Shown: in pieces, positions 51,313 through 61,485 of the stretch
Layout of the letters: the number at the start of each line of letters is the position of its first letter
Numbering within the stretch: the stretch's first letter is position 1
Source of the DNA: CAVRQM01 sp963723455
GTDB lineage: Bacteria > Pseudomonadota > Alphaproteobacteria > Acetobacterales > Acetobacteraceae
Reading direction: 5' to 3'
Length of the DNA: 64,000 nucleotides
Assembly: GCA_963723455.1 (NCBI GenBank)
Contig: CAVRQM010000002.1
Span: 7,129-71,128 of the forward strand
Made by a program: the position numbers and the translations under genes
The notes under the pieces: model-generated
Seen by the model: only the letters and a program-made list of their open reading frames with translations
What the model was told of the DNA's origin: nothing
The model's database searches: none

Positions 51313-52315
51313 TCAACCGGCGTCTGTCGGCGGCGCGACGGCCGGATAGGCAGTGTCCAGGATCTCAGTCAGCTTCACGTCCCAGCGCAGGGCGGCCTCG
51401 CCGGTCTTGCGCACGATCACCGACGATCCCTCGAACCCGCCGGAGCGTTCAGCCTCGCGGTGGCGCGGAGTCCAGGCAAGCGGGACCACCTGCATGAAAT
51501 CCTGCATCGACGTCTGCATCACCTCGAACCCGGTGCGCGCGTTGAACAGCCCGTGCCAGCTGGTGTCGGAGTAGCGCCAGAAATCCCACGGCATGTCGTG
51601 CATGCCGATCGTCTGGTGCGTGTGCAGCAGCGCCACGCCGCCCGGGCGCAGCACCGCGTTGATCTCCAGCGCCGCCTTCCACGGCATCAGCAGATGCTCG
51701 AACACCGAGACGCACAGCGCGCAATCGAACGAGGCCGGCGGGAAGTGCCGGCTCAGCTCGTGCGCATCACCGACCACATCGACGCCGGGATCGGCGACGA
51801 TGTCGAACACCGTCACCCGGCATTGCGGATAGTCGGCGCGCCGGTCCACGCCGCTCCGCGCGCGGCCGCCGATGTCGAGCATGCGCGGGCGCGCGCCGGC
51901 GCCGGCCCGACGCATCGCCCTGATGATGGCGCGAAACGCGCCGTCCAGCGAGCGCGCCTGCCCGCGCGCCGCGTGCTGCATCAGCATCAGGGCCGGGAGG
52001 CTGGCCATCCTGCCGCGACAGGCGATCTCGAGCGCCGCCTGCGCGGGAAACAGCGCGCGATCGACCAGCGCCTCGATCGTCACTTCGACCGCCTGGCGTT
52101 CCGGCAGGAACCGGCACGCCGCCCGACGCTCGACCCAGAGCTGGCCCACGATCAACCTGGGAAACACCAGCGCCGCGTCCTGCTCGTCCGCCGGCGCGTC
52201 GTCCAGGCGCACCAGCACCTGCAGGCGCAGATAGGAGTGAAACAGGCAGAACGCCGGCACGCCGACGATGCTGACCGGCAGGCCGCCGCGCGCCGCCGGG
52301 CGCGACGCCTCCGCT

Positions 52316-52323
<8 letters not shown>
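51313..52323 (-). CDS. Class I SAM-dependent methyltransferase
   Basis: A 336-residue protein. The C-terminal half is a Rossmann methyltransferase with motif I in RMLDIGGRARSGVDRR (about 155), the acidic pocket in VVGDAHELSRHFPPASFDCA and the post-motif LCVSVFEHLLMPWKAALEIN. The N-terminal 130 residues (FLPERQAVEVTIEALVDRAL) are beta-rich and not recognised. Similar proteins work on glycans or lipids. ATG 52323 overlaps the argF stop by eight bases, making it the last gene of the argD-argF run; a link to arginine is only positional. Confidence 0.78.
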
Positions 52324-53250
<927 letters not shown>

Positions 53251-53254
<4 letters not shown>

Positions 53255-54447
53255 TCGGCGGCCCTGGGCCGTGCGCCGCGGCGCACCCGCAGCGCACCGG
53301 CGCGGATCTTCGCCAGCGCGGTCTCGATGTCCGCGTCGGTGATGACCAGCGGCGGCGCCAGGCGCACCACGTTGTCGCCGGCGGCCACCGTCAGCAGGCC
53401 CTCGGCCATCAACGCCGCCTGCATCTCGGTGTTCGGCGCCACGCAGCGCAGGCCCAGCAGCAGGCCGGCGCCGCGCCGGTCCTCGAAGATGTCGGGATAG
53501 TCGGCGACGACCCCGGCCAGCAGATCCCACAGCACCCGCGCCTTGCGGTCCACCTCGGCCAGGAACCCCGGCGCCAGCACCACGTCCAGCACAGCGTTCG
53601 CCGCCGCGCAGGCCAGCGGGTTGCCGCCGAACGTGCTGCCGTGGCTGCCCGGCGTCAGGTGTTTGGCGACATGTTCTCGGGCCAGGATCGCGCCCATCGG
53701 CACGCCGCCGGCGATGCCCTTGGCCAGCGACATCACGTCCGGCGCGACCCCCGCCCATTCATGCGCGAACAGCTTGCCCGAGCGCCCCATGCCGGTCTGG
53801 ATCTCGTCCATTCCCAGAATCAGCCCGAACTCGTCGGCGGTGGCGCGCAGGTCGCGCAGGAAGCGCAGCGATGCCGGGCGGATGCCGCCCTCGCCCTGCA
53901 CCGGCTCGACCAGGATGCCGGCGGTGGCCGGCGTGATGGCGGCGCGCACGGCATTGAGGTTGTCGAACGGCACATGATCGAAGCCGTCCACCGCCGGCTC
54001 GAAGCCATGCAGGTACTTCGCGTTGCCGGTGGCCGACAGCATCGCCAGGGTGCGGCCGTGGAACGCGCCGTGGAAGCAGATCACCCGGTAGCGTTCGGGG
54101 TGGCCGCCCTCGTGCTGGGCGCGGCGAATGATCTTCACCAGGCCCTCGTTGGCCTCGGCGCCCGAATTGCAGAAGAACGCGCTGTCGGCGAACGAGGCAT
54201 CGACCAGACGCGCCGCCAGCCGCTCGGCGCCGGGGACGCGGTACAGGTTGCTGGTGTGGATCACCCGGCCGGCCTGCTCGGCGATCGCGGAGGTCAGACG
54301 CGGGTGGCCGTGGCCCAGCGAACTGGTGGCGATGCCGGCGCCGAAATCGAGAAAGCGTCGCCCGTCCGCAGTCTGCAGCCATGCGCCTTCGCCGCGCTCG
54401 AAAGCGAGGTCGGCGCGGTTATAGGTCGGCATCAGGGCGGGGATCAT
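53251..54447 (-). CDS. argD: Acetylornithine aminotransferase
   Basis: A 398-residue class III PLP aminotransferase in arginine synthesis (and often in lysine synthesis). Cofactor and substrate regions are CNSGAEANEGLVKIIRR, FHGAFHGRTLAMLSATGN, LILGMDEIQTGMGRSGKLFA and the PLP lysine in VMSLAKGIAGGVPMGAILA. ATG 54447 gives the usual N-terminus IPALMPTYNRADLAFERGEG; a further ATG at 54474 adds nine unlikely residues. argD-argF are coupled. It lies 75 bases after the GH3 gene. Confidence 0.95.
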
Positions 54448-54522
54448 CGCGGCTCCTGCGGCGGAGCGGGGCATTTTGGCGCGACGCCGCGCTGCTCGTC
54501 AAACCGCGTGCCGCCGTCCCTG

Positions 54523-56022
54523 TCAGCTACGATCCGTTGCCAGCTCCGCGGCGTCGCGCAGCACGCGCGGCACCTTGTTCTGGCCGCCGAGCTTGCCGCG
54601 GGCGGCCATCCAGCGCGCGAACGCCCCCGGCGGCAGCAGGCGCACGTCAGGATCGCGCAGGCCGAAGCCGCCGGCGCGGTGGGCGGCATAGTCCTCGTTC
54701 TGCCGCGCCAGCGCCGCATCCAGCGCGCCGGCGAACGCGGCGGCATCGGCCGGCCCGTCCAGCTCGACCGCGAAGCGATGCCCGCCGCGCGGATCGGCCG
54801 CGTCCGGCGGCAGCGGGGCAGCCGAGTAGTCGATCACACGCCGACCCAGCGCCGCCGCCGCCTCGGTCATCGCGGCATCCAGCTCCGCGCCGATCAGGTG
54901 CTCGCCGGCCACCGACAGCGACCAGGCGGTGCGGCCGGTAATCAGCAGGCGCGGCGGATGCGTCTGCAGCAGACGCACCGTGTCGCCGATCACGTACGAC
55001 CACAGCCCGGCATTGCTCGACAGCACCAGCGCGTAGTCCACGCCCGGCTCGGCGTCGCCGATCCAGCGCCGGTCGGGGTTGGCGGCGTCCAGCTCGGCCG
55101 GGCGGACGAACTCGAAGAACAGTCCGCGGTCGAGGATCAGGCGCAGCCCCTCATCGTCGCCGCGGTCGGCGACGGCGCAGAAGCCTTCGCTGGCGGCATA
55201 GACCTCGCGGGTCAGCGCGGCGCTGCCGTCCAGCCAGGCGGCGAACCGGGCTCGGTACGGGGCGAAGCCGACCCCGCCGTGCACCACCAGCTCCAGCGCC
55301 GGATACAGTTGCGCCGCCCGCGCGCCGGGGCGCAGCGCGGCCAGCGCCTCGAAGAACAGCAGCATCCAGCTCGGCGTGCCCGACAGGCTGGTGATCGGCC
55401 GGGCCAGCGACAGCGGCCCGAGGCGCGCCATCTTGTCGCGCCAGTCCGGCAGCAGCGCCAGTGCGGCTGGCGGGAAGGTGCGCGCGCGCGCCCAGCGCGG
55501 CACCGTCGCCGCGGCGATGCCGGACAGGTCGCCGGCGCGGACGCCGCCGCGCAGGCGCTCCAGCGCCGTGCTGCCGCCAAGCAGGAAATTCACGCCGCCC
55601 AGCACCCGGCTGTCCGGCTTGGCGGCCAGGTGCCAGGCCAGCACGTCCAGCGCCGCCGCCCGGTTGGCCCGCAGCATCGCCGGGCTGACCGGGATGTGCT
55701 TGGTCGCCGCCCCGGCGGTGCCGGAGGACTTGGCCAGGTAGCGGATCGGCCCCGGCCAGGTCGCACCGCCGAGCGCAGGGAACGAACTCCCCCACCACTC
55801 GGCGGCGAACTCCTCGTAGCCGCGCAGCCTCACCCGGCGCTGATACTCGGCCACGTCGTCGCGGATCGCGGCAAAGCCGTGGGCGCGGCCGAACGCGGTC
55901 GGGGCGGCGCGGCGCAGCAGGCCGGCCAGGGTCCGGCGCTGCGCCTGCGCCGGATCCTGGCGGTCAAGCTGGGCGCGCCGGCGTCCCGCCCACAGCCGCA
56001 GCGCGGGGGTTGCGTCAAGCAG
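54523..56022 (-). CDS. GH3-type acyl-adenylate amidosynthetase
   Basis: A GH3-fold enzyme of about 499 residues. Plant GH3 proteins adenylate acyl acids (auxin, jasmonate) and join them to amino acids. Here KSSGTAGAATKHIPVSPAML (phosphate-binding loop), VYAASEGFCAV and YVIGDTVRLLQTHPPRLLIT match the family. The frame continues upstream of GTG 55854 with family-like sequence (LDATPALRLWAG, RQDPAQAQRRTLAGLLRRAA) back to a CTG at 56022 that overlaps the acylase stop. I take CTG 56022 as the probable start; an ATG is absent. It is coupled to the acylase. Confidence 0.8.
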   Translation of the reverse strand: MLDATPALRLWAGRRRAQLDRQDPAQAQRRTLAGLLRRAAPTAFGRAHGFAAIRDDVAEYQRRVRLRGYEEFAAEWWGSSFPALGGATWPGPIRYLAKSSGTAGAATKHIPVSPAMLRANRAAALDVLAWHLAAKPDSRVLGGVNFLLGGSTALERLRGGVRAGDLSGIAAATVPRWARARTFPPAALALLPDWRDKMARLGPLSLARPITSLSGTPSWMLLFFEALAALRPGARAAQLYPALELVVHGGVGFAPYRARFAAWLDGSAALTREVYAASEGFCAVADRGDDEGLRLILDRGLFFEFVRPAELDAANPDRRWIGDAEPGVDYALVLSSNAGLWSYVIGDTVRLLQTHPPRLLITGRTAWSLSVAGEHLIGAELDAAMTEAAAALGRRVIDYSAAPLPPDAADPRGGHRFAVELDGPADAAAFAGALDAALARQNEDYAAHRAGGFGLRDPDVRLLPPGAFARWMAARGKLGGQNKVPRVLRDAAELATDRS

Positions 56023-58177
56023 GACGCAGCACCGTGACGTGCGGCCAGCGCCGCGCCGTCTCGACGCGCAGCGGCAGGTCGATGTAGCCGCCGCGCCGCC
56101 AAAGCTTCACCTGGTCCAGGAAGGTGTCGCTGCCGAGCCAGCCGTCCTGGCCGCCCAGCAGCACCACCCGGTTGGCGTCCGGATCGGCCATGTCGGCCAG
56201 GAAGCGCGCCGAGGCGCCGTAGGTGACGGCGTGGCGGCCGTGCACCGGCGGGTTGCCGGCCTTGTCCAGGGTGTCGTTGCCCCCCGGCGAGGGATAGTCG
56301 CCGAAGTCGAAGCGGCGGCCCAGGACGGGGATTGCGGCAAGGTAGTGGCGCAGCCGCATCCGGTGCGCGCCGCCCCAGTCGCCGTGCCGCCGCAGCAGCT
56401 CCAGCGCCGCGTCGAGCGCAGCGCGCAGCATCGGCCGCAGCGTGGCGTCATCCAGCGCCAGGATGCGCGCGGCCAGCATCGCGCGGCCCTGCCAGATCGC
56501 CGCCACCGGGCGCAGCCCCGCCTGGTCCGGCAGCGCATCCTGCAACGCGGCAAGCAGCGCCTCGAACACCAGTGCCCCCTGCGAGCCGGCGTCGTAGCAG
56601 CCGTCCCATCGCGCCAGCAGATCGGCCGCCGGGTGCGGCTCGGCGCGGTCCAGCAGCGCGCGCGCCGTGTCCAGCGGCGTCTGCACGTCGGTCTGCGTCG
56701 CCGCCATGGCACGCAGGTCAAGCTTCGCGTCGCCGCCCAGCAATGCCCGCATCCGCCGCATCCGGGTCGGCATGGAGTAGAAGAAGCCCGCAGGCACGCC
56801 GCCGCCCGGCGGTGGATCGTTGGCCGAGGCGACGACGCCGGATGGCGGGTCGAGCGTTGCGGGAAACGCCGAACTCGGCGCCAGCTCGTCCCAGGCGCCG
56901 GCCGCGTCGGGCGGCAGCACCAGGTCGGCCGGCGGACCGGCCCGGCGCGGCGCGCGCAGCGCCAGCATGTGCCCGACCGAGCCGGAGGCGGTGGCATGCA
57001 GCATGTTCTGGCCGGGGATGGCAAAACCCTCCAGCGCCCGCGCGAAGGCGGCGCTGCCGTCGGCGCGCATCACACCCAGCATCGCGCCCATTTCGTCGGA
57101 CGGCTCGTGGCCGACCCAGCGCAGCGCCAGCGGCGTCCTGCTGCGGAACAGCATGCCGTCGCTGACCACCGGCCCGAGCGGGCTGTCGCGCAGGGTGACC
57201 GTGCGCCGCCCCATGCCGCGCACGACCAGGCTTTCGGTGCGCTCGCTCAGCGTCAGCCCGGACACGTCGAACAGGTCCGACGCGGCCGCGTGCAGGCTGG
57301 TGCCGCCCCAGGCGATGTGGCGGTTGCGGCCGATGCCGATGACCGGAAAGCCGGTCGGCATCAGCCCGACCGCGTTCACCGTCGGACAGCTCATGCCCGC
57401 CGCCAGCCAGATGTTCGGCAGCGCCACCGACAGATGCGGGTCGGCGGCGAACAGCGCGCCGCCCGATGCGCTGCGCCATCCCGCGACCGCGGCGGCGTTA
57501 CTGCCGGCGCGCGCCAGCAGCCCGGCCGGCGCCGCCTCCGGGTCCGGCATGCCGCCGGCCAGCAGCAGCGGCCACAGCATCCGCCAGGCGGCAGGATCCT
57601 GGTCGGCGCGGGCGCGCAGCAGCCTGCCATAGACGATCCAGCTGACATCGGCCGCCGCCAGCCGGGCGCTGGTGAACAGATCGGCCAGCGTCCACGCCTC
57701 GCGGCCGATGCCCAGCAGCCGCATCTCCTCGGGCAGCGCGGTGGACGCCAGAACATGGTTGATGCCGCGGACGAAGCCGCCGGCCCAGGCGCGCACGTCG
57801 TCCGGCAGGCCGGCGATGATGGCCGGCACCGCACGAGAAAAGCCCATCAGCCGCAGCGTGCGATCCAGTTCGATGGCCAGCGGCCCGGCCATCTCGGCCA
57901 CCCGCCCCTGCGCCACGCGCCGCATGATCTCCATCTGCCCGAGCCGCAGATGCGCGTGCACGATGCCCAGCCCGACCGCCAGATCGGCCTCGCTGGCTGC
58001 CTCGATCCAAGGCATCTGGCAGGCGTTCCAGTGGATGCGCAGCGGCGCTGCGGTCGGCGCGGTGGCCGGCAGGGCGGCTAGGCGCTGCGCCAGGCTGCGG
58101 CGCGGGCGGCGGCGCAGCAGGCCGCGCGCCACCAGCACCGCGGCGATGGCGGCCCCGGTCAGTCGGTCGGAATTCAT
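56015..58177 (-). CDS. Penicillin acylase family Ntn-hydrolase
   Basis: A 720-residue Ntn-hydrolase. The precursor cleaves itself before the nucleophile, seen as S226 in RAGSN, followed by SASGGALFAADPHLSVALPN and the oxyanion asparagine region of the beta chain. The alpha part is PLRIHWNACQMPWIEAASEA and GIVHAHLRLGQMEIMRRVAQ. There is a short hydrophobic N-terminus (AIAAVLVARGL) that may be a membrane anchor. Family members hydrolyse acyl amides: penicillins, acyl-homoserine lactones, N-acyl amino acids. ATG 58177 overlaps the helicase stop by four bases; the stop overlaps the GH3 start. Confidence 0.88.
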   Translation of the reverse strand: MNSDRLTGAAIAAVLVARGLLRRRPRRSLAQRLAALPATAPTAAPLRIHWNACQMPWIEAASEADLAVGLGIVHAHLRLGQMEIMRRVAQGRVAEMAGPLAIELDRTLRLMGFSRAVPAIIAGLPDDVRAWAGGFVRGINHVLASTALPEEMRLLGIGREAWTLADLFTSARLAAADVSWIVYGRLLRARADQDPAAWRMLWPLLLAGGMPDPEAAPAGLLARAGSNAAAVAGWRSASGGALFAADPHLSVALPNIWLAAGMSCPTVNAVGLMPTGFPVIGIGRNRHIAWGGTSLHAAASDLFDVSGLTLSERTESLVVRGMGRRTVTLRDSPLGPVVSDGMLFRSRTPLALRWVGHEPSDEMGAMLGVMRADGSAAFARALEGFAIPGQNMLHATASGSVGHMLALRAPRRAGPPADLVLPPDAAGAWDELAPSSAFPATLDPPSGVVASANDPPPGGGVPAGFFYSMPTRMRRMRALLGGDAKLDLRAMAATQTDVQTPLDTARALLDRAEPHPAADLLARWDGCYDAGSQGALVFEALLAALQDALPDQAGLRPVAAIWQGRAMLAARILALDDATLRPMLRAALDAALELLRRHGDWGGAHRMRLRHYLAAIPVLGRRFDFGDYPSPGGNDTLDKAGNPPVHGRHAVTYGASARFLADMADPDANRVVLLGGQDGWLGSDTFLDQVKLWRRGGYIDLPLRVETARRWPHVTVLRPA

Positions 58178-61100
58178 GCGGCTCTCGCGCGCGGCTCCTG
58201 CTCTGCCAGCCGGTGCAGCATATCCCAGGCCGCCTCCAGCCGCTGCGCCGGCGTGACGCTTTGCTGGTGCAGGAGCAGACGGCCGTGCCGGACCTCCAGC
58301 CCGGCCACCGGCCTGGGCTGCGCCAACTCGCACGCCACCGCCTCTGGTCCCGCCTCAAGCCGCGCCACGCCCAGGCTGCGGCACGCGGCGCGCAGCTCGG
58401 CCAGTTCGAGCAGACGGGCTACCGGATCCGGCGGCGGCCCGAAGCGGTCAGCGATTTCCTCGGCCAGCGCCGGGCCGTCATGCGGCTGCGCGAGACGCTG
58501 GTGCAGGGCGATGCGCGCCGCCGCGTCGGGGATGTAGTCGGCCGGGACATGGGCCGGGATGCCGAGCGTCAGCTCGGGCGAGACATCCGGCCCGGCCGCC
58601 TCGCCGCGGGCGCGGTCCAGGGCGCGGCGGAGCAAATGGCGGGCCAGATCCGGGCCGAGCAGGCGGACATGCCCGGCCTGCTCGTCGCCCAGCAGGTCGC
58701 CGCCGCCGCGCAGGTCAAGGTCGGCGGCGGCTACCGCGAAGCCTGCGCCGATGCCGTCATGCGCGGCCAAGGCGGCCAGCCGCCGTGCCGCGGCCGGGGT
58801 GGGCGGCCGGTCAGGATCGGTGAACAGGAACACCGACGCGCGCGCGCCGCCCCGCCCGACCCGGCCGCGCAGCTGGTGCAGCTGCGCCAGGCCCAGCCGG
58901 TCGGCGTCGCGCACCAGCATCGTGTTGGCGCGCGGGATGTCCAGCCCGGCCTCGATGATGTCGGTGGACAGCAGCACGTCGCCCGCGCCGGCGGCGAAAC
59001 CGATGATGGCGGAGTCCATCTCGGCCGGCTTCATGTTCCCGTGCAGGGTCACGACCGACAGATCCGGCGTGATCCGGGCGAGCATCTCGGCGCTCGGGCC
59101 GAGCTGCTCGATGCGCGGGCAGACAAAGAAGCTCTGGCCGCCGCGGGCGTGCTCGCGCTGCAGGGCGGCGGCGACCACGCCCAGGTCGGTCGGCTCGACC
59201 GCGGTGCGCACCGGCAGGCGCTCGGCCGGCGGGGTGGCCAGGATCGACAAATCGTGCAGCCCGGCCAGCGCCCCTTCCAGGGTGCGCGGGATGGGCGTGG
59301 CCGTCATCGTCAAGGTGTGTACGCCGTCGCGCAGCCGGGCGAGCGCCGCCTTGGCGCGGGCGCCGAACCGCTGCTCCTCGTCGATCACCACCAGGCCCAG
59401 CTCGGCGAACGCGATCCTGTCGCTGGTCAGCGCGGTGGTTCCGATCACCAGGCGCAGCTCGCCAGAGGCGAGGCGCTCGCGCATGCGCCGGGCCTCGGGC
59501 GCCGACGTCAGGCGCGAGAGCGCCGCGACCTCGATGCCGAGTGCGGCGAAGCGGCGCGCGAAGCTGCCGAGATGCTGGCGCACCAGAACCGTGGTCGGCG
59601 CCAGCACCGCGACCTGGCGGCCGGCCAGCACCGCGGCGGCGGCGGCGCGCAGCGCCACCTCGGTCTTGCCGAAGCCGACATCGCCGCACACCAGCCGGTC
59701 CATCGGCCAGCCGCGCGCCAGGTCGGCGGCCACCGCGTCGAATGCCGCCTGCTGGTCCGGCGTCGGCGCATAGGCGAACCCGGCCACGAAGCGCCGCATC
59801 CTGCCGGCCGGCGGCCGCAGCGCCGGCGCGGACACCTGCCTGCGCGCCTGCACCTGCGCTAGCAGCGCCTGCGCCGTCGCCTGCATCGACGACTCGATCT
59901 CGGCGCGGCGGCGCTGCCAGGTGCTGCCGTCCGCGCGATCCAGCGTCACCCCGTCCGTGCCGGAGCCGTGCCGCCAGACCCGGTCGATCTCGCGGCAATC
60001 GACCAGCTTGCGGGCATTGCCGGAAAAGCCGAGCCCGAGGCAATCGGACTCCGTCGGCGTCTGCACGAACTCGATGCCGTCCAGCCTGGCCATGCCGTGA
60101 TCGAGATGGATCACCGCGTCGCCGGGCCGCATCGGTACGCTGAACAGCGCGGCGGGGTCGGCCGCGGCGGCGCGCGGCGGCCAGACGTCGGCATCGGCGA
60201 TGAGCACGGCCGCCTCGGTCGCGAAGCCGGAGGCGAGGCCAGTCGGCAGCGCCGCAACCCGGCCCCGCGGCAGGCGCTGCAGCCCGGCCCAGCCGACGGC
60301 CGGCTCGGCTTGCAGTCGCAGCGCGCGGACCAGCCGGGGGCCGGAGATGCCGACCCGCTGCCCCGATCGCGCCGCCGCCGCCACATAGGACCGACACGCG
60401 GCAAGCGGATCGCGCTCGGTCGCGAACGCCGGCAGGGCGGCCGCAGACGGCTCCTCGACCGGTTCGCCGCCGGCGCGCCTCGCCTGCCACTCGGCGGCGT
60501 CGAGATACAGCCCGTCGGGCGGCAGCGCGCCGCCGCTGGCCCGGCACAGCGCCACGCGGGTCGCCCTCGCCTCCTGCACCTGCGCCAGCCACGATTCCAT
60601 TCGCGCGTCGGATTCCGGGTCGAGCAGCAGGGCGGCGCCGGGCAGCAGGTCGAACACGCTGCGCAGACTTGGGTATAGCTCGGGCAGGCGATGCTCGATG
60701 CCGGGCGCCCGCTCGCCGGGTTTGCCGAACACCGCCTCCGAGGCCGGGCCGATCTCCAGCCGCTCGACCGCGTCGCGGCTGCGCTGCGTCGTCGGGTCAA
60801 AGCGGTCGATGCCGCCGACCCGGCCGCCTGCGTCGAGACGGATCCGCACCGGCCAGCGCGCGGCGGCCGGAAAGATGTCGATGACTTCGACCCGCGCCGA
60901 AAACTCGCCGGCCTGCGCGGCGGTGGCCTCCGGCCGGTAGCCGAGCAGGGTCAGGTCTCCGGCCAGCGCATCCGGACCGATCTCATCGCCCGGCTGCAGC
61001 GCCAGCGCGCGAAGCGCGGCCGGCGGCGGCAGGCGCTGCGCCAGCGCGGCTACCGATGCGACCAGCAGATGCGGGCCGGGCGCTGCGAGCCGGCGCAGCG

Positions 61101-61323
61101 CCTCCATCCGCCGGCCCATCACCGCGGGCGCGGGCGAGACGCGATCGAACGGCAGGCAGTCCCATGCCGGCAGCACGACCAACCCCGAATCCGGCGCCAG
61201 CGCCCGCGCCGCCCGCGCGATGCGCGCCGCCTGCGCCTCGCTGCGCGCGGCGAAGATCAGGCCACGGTCGGTCAGGCGCGCGGCCAGCTCGGCAGCCAGC
61301 AGGGCGTCGGCGGCATCGTGCAT
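58174..61323 (-). CDS. Mfd-like DNA translocase (divergent)
   Basis: A 1049-residue homologue of the transcription-repair coupling factor Mfd. The RecG-like motor is well kept: VCGDVGFGKTEVALRAAAAA, VVIDEEQRFGARAKAAL, TLTMTATPIPRTLEGA and LLSTDIIEAGLDIPRANTML, with a C-terminal TRCF domain. It is about 100 residues shorter than typical Mfd, and the RNA-polymerase-interacting stretch (DAVIHLDHGMARLDGIEFVQ) departs from the usual VHEDHGIGRF form. It may be a paralog rather than the housekeeping mfd. ATG 61323 is the first good start; stop overlaps the acylase. Confidence 0.82.
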   Translation of the reverse strand: MHDAADALLAAELAARLTDRGLIFAARSEAQAARIARAARALAPDSGLVVLPAWDCLPFDRVSPAPAVMGRRMEALRRLAAPGPHLLVASVAALAQRLPPPAALRALALQPGDEIGPDALAGDLTLLGYRPEATAAQAGEFSARVEVIDIFPAAARWPVRIRLDAGGRVGGIDRFDPTTQRSRDAVERLEIGPASEAVFGKPGERAPGIEHRLPELYPSLRSVFDLLPGAALLLDPESDARMESWLAQVQEARATRVALCRASGGALPPDGLYLDAAEWQARRAGGEPVEEPSAAALPAFATERDPLAACRSYVAAAARSGQRVGISGPRLVRALRLQAEPAVGWAGLQRLPRGRVAALPTGLASGFATEAAVLIADADVWPPRAAAADPAALFSVPMRPGDAVIHLDHGMARLDGIEFVQTPTESDCLGLGFSGNARKLVDCREIDRVWRHGSGTDGVTLDRADGSTWQRRRAEIESSMQATAQALLAQVQARRQVSAPALRPPAGRMRRFVAGFAYAPTPDQQAAFDAVAADLARGWPMDRLVCGDVGFGKTEVALRAAAAAVLAGRQVAVLAPTTVLVRQHLGSFARRFAALGIEVAALSRLTSAPEARRMRERLASGELRLVIGTTALTSDRIAFAELGLVVIDEEQRFGARAKAALARLRDGVHTLTMTATPIPRTLEGALAGLHDLSILATPPAERLPVRTAVEPTDLGVVAAALQREHARGGQSFFVCPRIEQLGPSAEMLARITPDLSVVTLHGNMKPAEMDSAIIGFAAGAGDVLLSTDIIEAGLDIPRANTMLVRDADRLGLAQLHQLRGRVGRGGARASVFLFTDPDRPPTPAAARRLAALAAHDGIGAGFAVAAADLDLRGGGDLLGDEQAGHVRLLGPDLARHLLRRALDRARGEAAGPDVSPELTLGIPAHVPADYIPDAAARIALHQRLAQPHDGPALAEEIADRFGPPPDPVARLLELAELRAACRSLGVARLEAGPEAVACELAQPRPVAGLEVRHGRLLLHQQSVTPAQRLEAAWDMLHRLAEQEPRARAA

Positions 61324-61485
61324 CTCGGCTCCAGTCTGCGTCGGGGCGTGTCGGCAGGCACAACGCGGCCGGCGCGGCGCTGTCCGCACACGCCTCCGTG
61401 AGCGCCAGTGACGCAAGGGCGACGTTGCGCGGCCGATCGTGCTACGGCAGGGGCGCGCCGGTCGGGCGCGAACGCGGGGGAATGC

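Noticed and set aside
53641..58081. Two long + strand frames (about 800 and 680 codons)
   Set aside because: Antisense of argD/GH3 and of the penicillin acylase, which have clear catalytic motifs.
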